A stretch of DNA of 57,759 nucleotides from a virus, in the IMG/VR virus record IMGVR_UViG_3300046011_007876, positions 1 through 57,759 of that record; one strand, given 5' to 3'. How positions within the stretch are numbered: the first letter of the stretch is position 1; each line of letters opens with the position of its first letter. Shown one piece after another: positions 37,428-45,476 of the stretch. The notes beneath the pieces were generated by a model. It worked only from the letters and a program-made list of their open reading frames with translations, did not search any database and was not told the DNA's origin. Position numbers and translations under genes: made by a program.

Positions 37428-37681
37428 TACATTACAATTTTTGGTGGTGCTCCTAAATCATCATATCCATCATCTTTGAATGGGTTTTTTGGTGTTGGTA
37501 TTGTGATTGGTTGTAATTGTGTTACAACAGTTCTTGGGTTTGAGAAAAATGGATCAATATTTTTAACTTCATTCATTTTTTCTTTAATCACTAATAAAAA
37601 AGTTGCGGCTTCATCATAAGATGAAATTTTTTTTTCGTGTAAATAACCTTCTAACCAAAAGTAAAATTCTTTGTGTGTCAT
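37427..37681 (-). CDS. Hypothetical phage protein, 84 aa
   Basis: MTHKEFYFWLEGYLHEKKIS is a start I recall from many phage hypotheticals; the rest has an acidic helix and a Pro-rich tail (PITIPTPKNPFKDDGYDD). No activity known. It sits in the recombination operon with a one-base junction to the SbcD-like gene. Confidence 0.65.
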   Translation of the reverse strand: MTHKEFYFWLEGYLHEKKISSYDEAATFLLVIKEKMNEVKNIDPFFSNPRTVVTQLQPITIPTPKNPFKDDGYDDLGAPPKIVM

Positions 37682-37683
37682 AC

Positions 37684-37884
37684 TTAATCCTCCTCAATAT
37701 TAAAATCATATTCGTCTTCATCTTTAATTTCATCCCAAACTAATTCTTTTTCTCCTTGATAGTCAAATTCATCATAAAATTTATCTTCATCTTCCTCAAA
37801 AAGTTTAGCTTCTTCATCTGTCAAATCTGCCGAGTATTTACAAATTGTTGTATATGACTCGTACCATACTAATTTTTTTCCCAT
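37684..37884 (-). CDS. Small acidic protein, 66 aa
   Basis: MGKKLVWYESYTTICKYSAD starts a beta-like segment, and the remainder is highly acidic (DEDKFYDEFDYQGEKELVWD). Small acidic proteins of phages often mimic DNA or bind basic host proteins; this is only a possibility here. It is 2 nt from the next gene downstream. Confidence 0.6.
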   Translation of the reverse strand: MGKKLVWYESYTTICKYSADLTDEEAKLFEEDEDKFYDEFDYQGEKELVWDEIKDEDEYDFNIEED

Positions 37885-37889
37885 AATTA

Positions 37890-38036
37890 TTAAATTAATT
37901 CTCTGTTATATAAGTTTACCAAAATAAGTCTTGCAAATTTAAAATCCTTTACTCTATTCAATTTTAAACCATATGCGTTTGCAATAACTTTAAGGTGTGG
38001 ATAAACCTCACTTATTGTCATTTTTCCAATTTCCAT
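37890..38036 (-). CDS. Small helical protein, 48 aa
   Basis: ATG 38036 to TAA 37890 encodes MEIGKMTISEVYPHLKVIAN, AYGLKLNRVKDFKFARLILV and a short end. It fits neatly between two genes (2 and 5 nt), has sensible amino-acid composition and a small helical-domain look. Too short to assign. Confidence 0.6.
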   Translation of the reverse strand: MEIGKMTISEVYPHLKVIANAYGLKLNRVKDFKFARLILVNLYNRELI

Positions 38037-38038
38037 AA

Positions 38039-38254
38039 TTAATCAATAAAAAGCTCAAAATCTTTATTTACGTGTCCACAACTATTACACATATATGTTG
38101 GAAATGGTACTAATGTATCTTCAGAACTTCCGGTTAAAAGTTTTGGGACTTTTTTAAGCATTGTTACTTCTTTAAAGAACTTTGATTTGCATAACTCACA
38201 TTTGACCGTGTCTTGTTGTTTTAGGTCAATTCTTGGTTTTAATATATCATCCAT
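38039..38254 (-). CDS. Zinc-ribbon protein, 71 aa
   Basis: CELCKSKFFKEVTMLKKVPK provides one CxxC pair and YMCNSCGHVNKDFELFID the second, a zinc ribbon with the conserved FKEV..LKKVP.LLTG linker that I have seen in many T4-like phages. Function unknown, possibly a late transcription or replication accessory factor. Confidence 0.75.
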   Translation of the reverse strand: MDDILKPRIDLKQQDTVKCELCKSKFFKEVTMLKKVPKLLTGSSEDTLVPFPTYMCNSCGHVNKDFELFID

Positions 38255-38277
38255 AATTTTTTTATTTAAAATATAGT

Positions 38278-39141
38278 TTATTTTTTAAGTTTTGTCAATT
38301 GTGATTTTATATCCATTTGAAGTATTGTGTCAATTGTATTTTTATCGACTCTATACTCAACAAATTCCCTATTTTCAGTTAATCTAACAATAATACAACC
38401 AAGTAATTTAATATCCTCATATTTGGTTCCTTCAAGCATTTTAATGAGTAACTTACCATAAAGTGGTAATTGTGTTTTGTAGTGTCCGAGTGCGTTATTT
38501 GGTAGGTACTGGAACGGTGGTCTCATTGGTTTTATATACTTTTGAACAATAAAGTTTTTTTCCTGGTTTGTTTTCCAGTCTGTTATTAAAATACCAATTT
38601 CACCTTTTGTACTTATTACTAACCAAACTTTATCCGGTTGACCGGTATAACCAAGTTCTGGGTGTCCTAACACAATCTCCGTATCAAGTAAAACACAACC
38701 TCTTTGTTTTAATAATTCAATGTAATTTTTACCAGCAACAATCATAGTGTCACTCACAACAAGTTGTTGCATATCACATTCAAATATTGGTTGTCTTACC
38801 TCTTTATCAATATTAAATTCTTTTAATACGTGTTCTTCTAAGAAATAGTGAACACGGGATCCCATATTTGTTGACCTAGTACCTTTTTCAGCCCATTCAG
38901 CTAATAGTCTTTCGGTTTCTTCCGGATTTCCACCAGACATCTCATATGCTTTTTTTTCAGTTGGGAATTCATCATAGAAAAGTTTCATAACCTTTGATAC
39001 AGATGGGAAATCGGTTTTCAACTTACCATCAAAATCCAACATTGTGTATTTATGAGCCTCTTCTTCAAATGTTAATTGTAGTTCTTCTCTTTTTTTATTT
39101 AAAATTTCTCTTATTTCTTCTGCTATTTTATATAAATCCAT
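38278..39141 (-). CDS. RecB/Cas4-like PD-(D/E)xK exonuclease, 287 aa
   Basis: The typical order is visible: GSRVHYFLEEH (His98), LDTEIVLGH (E155), GYTGQPDKVW (D170), ITDWKTN (D188-x-K190) and HYKTQLPLYGKLL (the QxxxY helix). This family contains phage recombination exonucleases and RecB domains. It should degrade or trim DNA ends in a metal-dependent way, supporting recombination. Starts one base into the stop of the primase gene. Confidence 0.85.
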   Translation of the reverse strand: MDLYKIAEEIREILNKKREELQLTFEEEAHKYTMLDFDGKLKTDFPSVSKVMKLFYDEFPTEKKAYEMSGGNPEETERLLAEWAEKGTRSTNMGSRVHYFLEEHVLKEFNIDKEVRQPIFECDMQQLVVSDTMIVAGKNYIELLKQRGCVLLDTEIVLGHPELGYTGQPDKVWLVISTKGEIGILITDWKTNQEKNFIVQKYIKPMRPPFQYLPNNALGHYKTQLPLYGKLLIKMLEGTKYEDIKLLGCIIVRLTENREFVEYRVDKNTIDTILQMDIKSQLTKLKK

Positions 39142-40046
39142 TAGTCTCTTATTTCATAATAATAATCATTTATTTGACCTTTTAAGTCACAAACATCCCT
39201 ATCGTTTGGGAGTTTTACAATTTTTACTTTACCCCACAATTCACCACCATTTAATTCATGGTATAATCTTACGGCATTTTCCCAAGCATCACCATCAAGA
39301 CAAATGATAACATTACCCTTTGCTTTATTGTAGATTGTTTCAAAAAGAAGTTCCGACATATGTTTTCCGAGCATCACAACCGGATTATCCAAAAACATTC
39401 CATCAAAAACACCCTCAACCAAGTATATATCTTTATTCCAATCAATCAAATTTTCCCAGAATATGATTTTATCTTTTTCTGCTTCAGGATTACGGTATTT
39501 GGCTCTACTATTAATGTCCCAACTTCTCCCAACATAATAATTAAGTTTACCATTTTTATCATAAGATGGTATCACAATTCTTCCGGCGTGACTTCCCTTA
39601 TCACAAAATCCAATACCAAACCTTTCAATTATTTCATCAGTTATCCCACGACTTTTAAGGTAATTATACGCTTGTTTTCTAACTGGATATATTGGGTGTG
39701 AGTCTTTAAATAATGTAAAATTTTCTGGAAGAACTACTTTTGGTTTTTTTGTTTTTACAACTTTTTCTGTTTCATCCGGTCTTAAAATGTTGTATAGTTT
39801 TTTTTGTTTTTTGGTCCCAAATTTACCAAACAACTTTCCTAATGATCCGTGAGTTCCTTCACTATCACCACAAGCCCAACATTTATAAACGTCGTTGAAG
39901 TAATTTACCTCAAGATTATGTTTGTTTCTTTCTTCGTCACACACTGGACAATTAAATGAAATTTGACCACGATTTGGGTAATGTAATCCGTAATCACCTA
40001 AAACTTCTTCTAATAATTCAACTAATGCTTCTGTTGTATCTTCCAT
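39141..40046 (-). CDS. DnaG-type primase, zinc finger plus TOPRIM, 301 aa
   Basis: The zinc-binding domain has C33, C36, C56 and C59 (CPVC and CWACG), a central region (YLKSRGITDEIIERFGIGFC) matches the catalytic N-terminal part of DnaG-like primases, and the TOPRIM motifs LVEGVFDGM (E211) and ICLDGD (D251, D253) are intact. It lacks a helicase-interaction tail. It makes RNA primers for lagging-strand synthesis; the helicase must be encoded elsewhere. Confidence 0.88.
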   Translation of the reverse strand: MEDTTEALVELLEEVLGDYGLHYPNRGQISFNCPVCDEERNKHNLEVNYFNDVYKCWACGDSEGTHGSLGKLFGKFGTKKQKKLYNILRPDETEKVVKTKKPKVVLPENFTLFKDSHPIYPVRKQAYNYLKSRGITDEIIERFGIGFCDKGSHAGRIVIPSYDKNGKLNYYVGRSWDINSRAKYRNPEAEKDKIIFWENLIDWNKDIYLVEGVFDGMFLDNPVVMLGKHMSELLFETIYNKAKGNVIICLDGDAWENAVRLYHELNGGELWGKVKIVKLPNDRDVCDLKGQINDYYYEIRD

Positions 40047-40074
40047 TCAATATAATATAATTGAAAAATACCAT

Positions 40075-40599
40075 TTAATCAAATATTAATTTTTTACCGT
40101 TTCTTTTTGATTCATAAAAATCTGAAACATTAATATAATGTTTTAGAAATCTTTTATCTTCTATTTTATTTGCATCTATCGCAATATTTTCATCCTTGTG
40201 TTCACATTTTGAAACCATAATTGTTGACCAAATCCAAAGATTTTCATATAACCAGGTATTAACCATATAGTCATAATCCCAATTATACTTTTCACATTCT
40301 CTATGTACGTGTCTACCAATTTCAACAGTACCAATTACGTGATCGCCTAGTTTTTTATTTGTTTCTTTTGATTTTTTAGTTCTAATAGCAAGACTTAAAC
40401 CGGCTTGTGTTCCAATACCCATATAACCTAACCAACGATATGTATCTAATTTAAGGTCTGTTTCAGGTGTTTCTAAATCAATAGCTATTTTTAAATTAAT
40501 TAAATGTCGTTTAAAAAATTTTTGATATTTTTCTTTGTTTTCATCCCAATAGTGGTCTCTACGGTTTTTATTAAAATATTCCTTAACGTCTAATCCCAT
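40075..40599 (-). CDS. Hypothetical phage protein, 174 aa
   Basis: MGLDVKEYFNKNRRDHYWDE, TYRWLGYMGIGTQAGLSLAI, GRHVHRECEKYNWDYDYMVN and WLYENLWIWSTIMVSKCEHK give a helical, Trp- and Tyr-rich protein. I believe it belongs to a conserved but uncharacterised T4-like phage family. A host-type promoter with a 24-nt leader stands upstream, making it the first gene of the replication operon that continues through primase and nuclease. Confidence 0.65.
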   Translation of the reverse strand: MGLDVKEYFNKNRRDHYWDENKEKYQKFFKRHLINLKIAIDLETPETDLKLDTYRWLGYMGIGTQAGLSLAIRTKKSKETNKKLGDHVIGTVEIGRHVHRECEKYNWDYDYMVNTWLYENLWIWSTIMVSKCEHKDENIAIDANKIEDKRFLKHYINVSDFYESKRNGKKLIFD

Positions 40600-40623
40600 A
40601 AAATTTAATTTTTAATAAAGTAA

Positions 40624-40653
40624 CAAATATAAATAAAATAATCAACTTCACAA
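40624..40653 (-). promoter_or_regulatory. Host-type promoter, TTG-N19-TATATTTG
   Basis: TTG (40653-40651), 19 nt, TATATTTG (40631-40624), then a 24-nt leader to ATG 40599. It is the likely promoter of the replication and recombination operon. Confidence 0.55.
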
Positions 40654-40670
40654 GTTTTTAATAATTTCTA

Positions 40671-40678
40671 TATTTATT
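40671..40678 (+). promoter_or_regulatory. Late-type motif TATTTATT before the plus-strand tail island
   Basis: The motif lies 4 nt upstream of ATG 40683. Confidence 0.45.
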
Positions 40679-40682
40679 CTAT

Positions 40683-40904
40683 ATGCCAACAGATATTACA
40701 ATTTCATCATTAAATGGTTCTTCACCTTTTGATGTTTATGTGTGTGACACCGGAATGACAACTTGTATTTATGTTAATACAATTAATAGTGGTGATGTAC
40801 CATATGTTTTTGAAATACCTTCTGTTTTTTCGACATTAAATAATTTTACGGTAAAGGTTGTTGATGATAACGACTGTATTGTAACATCAAATTTAGTAGT
40901 ATAA
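40683..40904 (+). CDS. Small tail-associated protein, paralogue of 48127-48354 (73 aa)
   Basis: [40 protein letters not shown] and a beta-rich end align by eye with the 75-aa protein at 48127-48354: both have (I/L)..L.G.S.PFDVY.CD..G..C..V.T.N...P and end in a C-containing strand. It is followed by a Thr/Pro-repeat protein with an overlapping start (TAATG). A structural accessory of the tail is likely. Confidence 0.7.
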   Translation: MPTDITISSLNGSSPFDVYVCDTGMTTCIYVNTINSGDVPYVFEIPSVFSTLNNFTVKVVDDNDCIVTSNLVV

Positions 40905-41959
40905 TGCCTTGTAGTAGTGTATATTGTATAAGTGGGACTGTGACGTATGATGGAAATTATGGTATCGCCCCAACCACACATAATGGTTATGATTACTTTA
41001 CTGGTGATACATTACCAACATATTATATTTTTTCATCGATTACATCTAACTCTTGGTGTTTATCAACCGTATTAGACGGTCCTTGTTTATTGTTTGGTAA
41101 ATCACCTTGTTTAAGTTCTTGTCCAGATTTATGTGACGATTTTTTTGGTACCGGTCCTTGTCTTACACCAACCCCAACACCAACATCAGTTTGTGATATA
41201 GATTTTGATGCAATTTTTGATTGTGCGGTAACACCAACTCCAACACCAACACCAAGTGTTACACCAACAGTGACTCCAACACCAACACCAAGTCAGACAA
41301 ACCCTTGTGGTGGTGTTAGTATGGTTGTTAGTGCAATATCAATATCACCAACACCTACACCAACATTAAGTTTAACACCGACTCCAACACCTGAGATTAC
41401 AAGACCTTGTAATTTTACTGGTATTGTAAAATTTAACACTATTGATGATTTCTTGAGATGTGCAACATCAAAAAAATTCAGAGATTGTTCAAATGGATTT
41501 TTATTTCACACTAGTGGTGTTGTTTTGGACCCAATTGGTAATTTACCAACTGTCGGTGTTGTATATAGAACAAATATTAATGGTGATTCGGTTTGTGTTG
41601 TTTATGATGGTACTGTTGAAAATATAAGTGGTGCCGACGATGTAACTCTTTTAGAAACAATTGGTTCAGAATCAACCGGTTCTTGTTCTATTTGTGTACC
41701 AATTCCAAGTCAAACACCAACTCCAACACCAACAAACACACCAACTCCAACACCAACACCAAGTCCGCTAACTTGTTTTGAGTGTTTGGTAACAAATAAC
41801 GATCCTTTTGGTGATTATACTTTTGACTATAAAAATTGTAGTGGTGAATTTCAAAGTGTTTTAATAAATGCTCAAGGTTCAGAAACAATTTGTTGTTCTG
41901 AAATACCTTCATCAACATCAACATTTACAGTAACCCAAATTGGTAATTGTTTATTATAA
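40904..41959 (+). CDS. Thr/Pro-repeat tail or fibre protein, 351 aa
   Basis: Cys-rich globular segments alternate with TPTPTP tracts at residues 88-94, 110-132, 149-163 and 270-288. Segments such as [20 protein letters not shown] and [19 protein letters not shown] read as small domains. The Thr/Pro tracts resemble mucin-like linkers also present in the minus-strand tail proteins. It is a virion surface protein by analogy; it ends at a bidirectional terminator. Confidence 0.72.
   Translation: MPCSSVYCISGTVTYDGNYGIAPTTHNGYDYFTGDTLPTYYIFSSITSNSWCLSTVLDGPCLLFGKSPCLSSCPDLCDDFFGTGPCLTPTPTPTSVCDIDFDAIFDCAVTPTPTPTPSVTPTVTPTPTPSQTNPCGGVSMVVSAISISPTPTPTLSLTPTPTPEITRPCNFTGIVKFNTIDDFLRCATSKKFRDCSNGFLFHTSGVVLDPIGNLPTVGVVYRTNINGDSVCVVYDGTVENISGADDVTLLETIGSESTGSCSICVPIPSQTPTPTPTNTPTPTPTPSPLTCFECLVTNNDPFGDYTFDYKNCSGEFQSVLINAQGSETICCSEIPSSTSTFTVTQIGNCLL
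41231..41299 (+). repeat. Thr/Pro-coding tandem repeat tract (ACACCA/ACTCCA units)
   Basis: Hexamer-like repeats encoding TPTPTPTP. Similar tracts lie at 41165-41185, 41348-41392 and 41711-41767. Such tracts can slip during replication. Confidence 0.7.
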
Positions 41960-41961
41960 AA

Positions 41962-41987
41962 AAATATCGTCTAAAAAGACGATATTT
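41962..41987. terminator. Bidirectional terminator AAATATCGTCT...AGACGATATTT
   Basis: A perfect 11-bp stem with loop AAAA, between convergent genes ending at 41959 (+) and 42013 (-), with A-rich and T-rich flanks. Confidence 0.85.
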
Positions 41988-42012
41988 CAAATTATCGGTT
42001 ATTTAAACGATA

Positions 42013-42618
42013 TTATTTCCAAATTTGATTTAATCTCATATAACCTAACACACAAGTGTAAGCATCAGTTTGATCAAAATTTTCCTTTTTTAATGTGTTA
42101 TTTCTTGTGTAGTGCCAAGTAATTTGTGGTTCTCTTTTCGCAACTCTTTCCCAAATTAACATTTTTTTATCAACGTCTTTTGGTAGTCCACCAAATAAAA
42201 CAAATTTTTTCTTATCATTTTCTTGTACTAAATCTGGCCAAGCTGATTTTCTCGCGTTATAGGTTGATATGAACTCTGGTACAATTCCTAAAATATTATA
42301 AATTTCTTTAAAAACAAAACTATTAAACCTTAATAATGTTTGTATTGTATAGACATTATTTGAATTTAATAGTGGTTCCTCAATAATAACTTTAACAATC
42401 CCAAGATTAACATATTGTTTTAGTTTTTCTGCAAAGATTTCAGATTTTAATAAAAGTTCTTTTAGTTTATCATCATCTTTAACCATTTTTGGTCTTGGTG
42501 AAATATGTGTTAGTTCTAATAGTTCTTCTTTTTGTATATCAAATAATGACCAACCAATTGTTTTTGTTGATATGTCTAATCCAAGGACCTTTGGTGTATT
42601 TTTAATAGTTTTTGTCAT
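42013..42618 (-). CDS. RuvC-like Holliday junction nuclease, 201 aa
   Basis: The RNase H-like fold is indicated by VLGLDISTKTIGWSLFD (D15), VKVIIEEPLL (E80 or E81) and NFDQTDAYTCVLGYMR (two Asp near the C-terminus). This order matches RuvC-type resolvases of large phages. It should cut branched DNA before packaging. It lies between the two tail loci, close to the replication genes. Confidence 0.8.
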   Translation of the reverse strand: MTKTIKNTPKVLGLDISTKTIGWSLFDIQKEELLELTHISPRPKMVKDDDKLKELLLKSEIFAEKLKQYVNLGIVKVIIEEPLLNSNNVYTIQTLLRFNSFVFKEIYNILGIVPEFISTYNARKSAWPDLVQENDKKKFVLFGGLPKDVDKKMLIWERVAKREPQITWHYTRNNTLKKENFDQTDAYTCVLGYMRLNQIWK

Positions 42619-42668
42619 AAAAAATTAAGTTTAATTTAATATTAACATAAAAGAAAATAAAATGAATG

Positions 42669-45443
42669 TTAGAAGTCTAATTTAACAACAAACTGCTGAA
42701 TACCTTGTCTTAAAACTGGTGATTGTAACTTTGACATAACCATAATATCTTTATTATCATCAAGTAATGCAATTTCAGTAATATAAGACTTATTTCCTTT
42801 AGTCCAAGTTGGATTTGATGTGTTTTGGAATTCAGTAAAATTCAAATTAACTTTATAGTTCATTTCATAAATTGTTGCCTGAATATCTGTTTCAATTCCT
42901 CCATAGAAATAGTACTCGTCACCAAAATTTAAATCAGGACTTGTATTACCAATTGGTGTTAAATTAATATAATTGTTTAAATTATATGATGGTGCATTAT
43001 CATAAAGTTCTTTTGTAACAACAAATGTTGTTCCGGTAAGCGCTGCTTCAGTTATGTAACCATTTATTGTTTCACCACTTATTAAGTTTGTAAAATCAAT
43101 TACTTTCCATTTTGATGAATCTGGTCTTTGTCCTGTTGTTACTTTCTGAACAAGAATTTCTAGGTTTGTCGCATAAAACCCATTTGGCACATCGCAAATA
43201 ACTGGACATAAAGTTGTTGTTGTAGTTGTTGCATTTATTTTTAAAGGATAATAAACTGTTTCTTGTAAGTAAGGAATATCATTTGTTGACAACAATGTTG
43301 ATTCATTACACCAAATTAAACCGTTACCATCTTCTGTTGATATAATATTTAAATTTTCAGTTAAAATAAAACAAGTTTCTGATGGTGGTAACGTAGTTGT
43401 TGTTGTTGTTGGGTTAAATGTTGTTGTTGTTGTAGTTGGTATTGGTCCAGGTTGTATTAAACATTTAAATTCTGGTCCAAATCTAACCGCAACATTTTTA
43501 GATGTATCTGGATTACAATCATTATTATTACCAGATATTTTAGAGTAGTAATTTGAATGTAGTGAATTTGTAAACTCACCTTTGTTTGTTAGTCTATATG
43601 TAACAAACATAGTCTCATTTGATCCGGTAAGTACACCATCTATCGTTGTTGTTGCCACACCACAAGTATTTGGTGTAATTAACGATATTTGTGGTGCAGT
43701 CAATGTCCAGTTTCTATTTGACTTATACGACATTGCTGCAATAATTTCTTCATCATCAATAATTATTAATTTACTATCAGGAAATACTTTACCAATTCTA
43801 CTTGGTATTCCATTTGTATTTGCATGTGTGTCCCAAAGATGATAATATCTAATACCAGGTTGATTCATACCATCATTCTTTTTTGACTGAATATAATGTA
43901 CATCAAACAGATTAAGTCCTTCAAAATTTGGTGGGTCAACCCAGAATGTTTCACCAAAACAACACTCAGGATTCTTATGCCACATTAACCAAGGTATGTG
44001 TAATTTAAAGTTTCTTGCTTGTCCAGTTGTGTCCTGTGGATTTGATGGATTATATGGTTGTAATGCAAATTTTTCACCATAGAAAAAATCAATAGTTTGA
44101 TTTGTATAATGAATAATTGCAATTGCTTTTTGTTCTTCAGGTTTAACCTCAACTATTTCATCAAAAGAATTATAATAATAAACATAATTTGTATCAGTTT
44201 GTCCAGAACTTGAGTTATAACCAAAATATTCTTTTGTTCCAATATAATCAATTGATCCAAATTTATCATAACCTTCATATGTTGTTGGTCTTAGTCCAGC
44301 AGGATTTTCAGTCCAAGGAATATTCATATTCCAAACTTTAACATCAAATTGATCAATATCACAAACTGATTCAAAATTAATAACATCATCAGACCAATGT
44401 GGTCTTGGGGTAATACTATCATATAGTGTTGTCATATTTGGTGGATATACAATAGCTCTTGCATAACAATCAAATAATAAATTACTATAATTTGGCGTAC
44501 TTCTATCTAATGTAATTTCATTTTCACAAACAGCAACAATTTTATATGTTAATATTGGATAACAAGAATACATATTCATTTCACATGTCGCGTCCGGTAA
44601 TGGTGGACACGCTCTGCTTGGGGTTGGTGTTAAACAAGGTGTTGTAGATGGTGTCGGTGTTGGGGTTGGTGAAGCGCAAGGGTCAAAATTTGGTGTAACA
44701 CTTGGTGTTGGTGTTGGGGTTGACGAAGGTAATGGTGTACTATCACAATCGTCCCAAACTAAGAAAACATCGTCTTCTGTTAACACAAACTCATCAAGTT
44801 CTGTCATTATAATACAAGTTTCAATAACTGGTAAAGTAGAGGATGGTGTTGGGGTTGGGGTTGGTTGTGGTGGGTAATTAGAACAATTACAATTTGATTG
44901 GCCTTTACCATCATAATAAATCGTAATAATATCACCAACCGATGGTTCATTTACATTGTAAATGTCACAAGCATCATATATTAATTTTATTTTATTTGTT
45001 CCAACTAATGTTGACATATCAACAATAAAATTTGCTGTTGTAACATACTTTTTATTTGTTAATACTTTCCAATCAACTGTTGTTGCGGTTGTAATACCCC
45101 CAAAAAAACCTCTTAATGGTGCACGGTTAAATACCGGTTCAACAACAGAGTCCATAAATGGAATACCGTAAGTATTTCCAGAATCTCCATCAACGTAATA
45201 TGGATATTTTACACTTTGTCTATTTGATTGTGGAACACCAGATGAATTTTGGGTGTTGAATGGTGGTTCTAGAACAAAACTATTTGGTTGATTATATCCA
45301 TTTGGTGTTTTATCATATGAAACTTCACTATCACCAACCTGGAAATATGATATTTTAAAATTACCTTGTGATAATTTTTGTCTTCCTGTGTCAGTAACTC
45401 TTGTATTTACTAAACCTGATGTATTTTTAAGTATATAGCTCAT
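42669..45443 (-). CDS. Large tail/baseplate protein with Thr/Pro linkers, 924 aa
   Basis: MSYILKNTSGLVNTRVTDTG and NFKISYFQVGDSEVSYDKTP begin the protein in a way I associate with large Bacteroidota phage tail proteins. Thr/Pro linkers (about 191-279 and 666-684) surround a duplicated module, ETCIIMTELDEFVLTEDDVF and ETCFILTENLNIISTEDGNG. A third poly-Thr tract precedes a C-terminal domain ending VKLDF. Probably a baseplate or fibre component. Late-type motif 1 nt before the ATG. Confidence 0.7.
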   Translation of the reverse strand: MSYILKNTSGLVNTRVTDTGRQKLSQGNFKISYFQVGDSEVSYDKTPNGYNQPNSFVLEPPFNTQNSSGVPQSNRQSVKYPYYVDGDSGNTYGIPFMDSVVEPVFNRAPLRGFFGGITTATTVDWKVLTNKKYVTTANFIVDMSTLVGTNKIKLIYDACDIYNVNEPSVGDIITIYYDGKGQSNCNCSNYPPQPTPTPTPSSTLPVIETCIIMTELDEFVLTEDDVFLVWDDCDSTPLPSSTPTPTPSVTPNFDPCASPTPTPTPSTTPCLTPTPSRACPPLPDATCEMNMYSCYPILTYKIVAVCENEITLDRSTPNYSNLLFDCYARAIVYPPNMTTLYDSITPRPHWSDDVINFESVCDIDQFDVKVWNMNIPWTENPAGLRPTTYEGYDKFGSIDYIGTKEYFGYNSSSGQTDTNYVYYYNSFDEIVEVKPEEQKAIAIIHYTNQTIDFFYGEKFALQPYNPSNPQDTTGQARNFKLHIPWLMWHKNPECCFGETFWVDPPNFEGLNLFDVHYIQSKKNDGMNQPGIRYYHLWDTHANTNGIPSRIGKVFPDSKLIIIDDEEIIAAMSYKSNRNWTLTAPQISLITPNTCGVATTTIDGVLTGSNETMFVTYRLTNKGEFTNSLHSNYYSKISGNNNDCNPDTSKNVAVRFGPEFKCLIQPGPIPTTTTTTFNPTTTTTTLPPSETCFILTENLNIISTEDGNGLIWCNESTLLSTNDIPYLQETVYYPLKINATTTTTTLCPVICDVPNGFYATNLEILVQKVTTGQRPDSSKWKVIDFTNLISGETINGYITEAALTGTTFVVTKELYDNAPSYNLNNYINLTPIGNTSPDLNFGDEYYFYGGIETDIQATIYEMNYKVNLNFTEFQNTSNPTWTKGNKSYITEIALLDDNKDIMVMSKLQSPVLRQGIQQFVVKLDF
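44607..44873 (-). repeat. Thr/Pro/Ser-coding repeat segment in the 924-aa gene
   Basis: GGTGTTGGTGTTGGGGTTGG-type repeats on the plus strand (Thr/Pro/Ser codons on the minus strand), interrupted by one short Asp-rich module. A poly-Thr tract of GTT repeats lies nearby at 43388-43440. Confidence 0.65.
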
Positions 45444-45444
45444 T

Positions 45445-45452
45445 TATAAATA
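45445..45452 (-). promoter_or_regulatory. Late-type motif TATTTATA before 924-aa gene
   Basis: The motif ends 1 nt upstream of ATG 45443, so the transcript would be leaderless or start further upstream. Confidence 0.4.
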
Positions 45453-45476
45453 AATATTCATATTACAATTTTATTA

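Noticed and set aside
41165-41767. CRISPR array from regular repeats
   Set aside because: Repeats are in frame, encode Thr-Pro, and are not separated by unique spacers of constant length.
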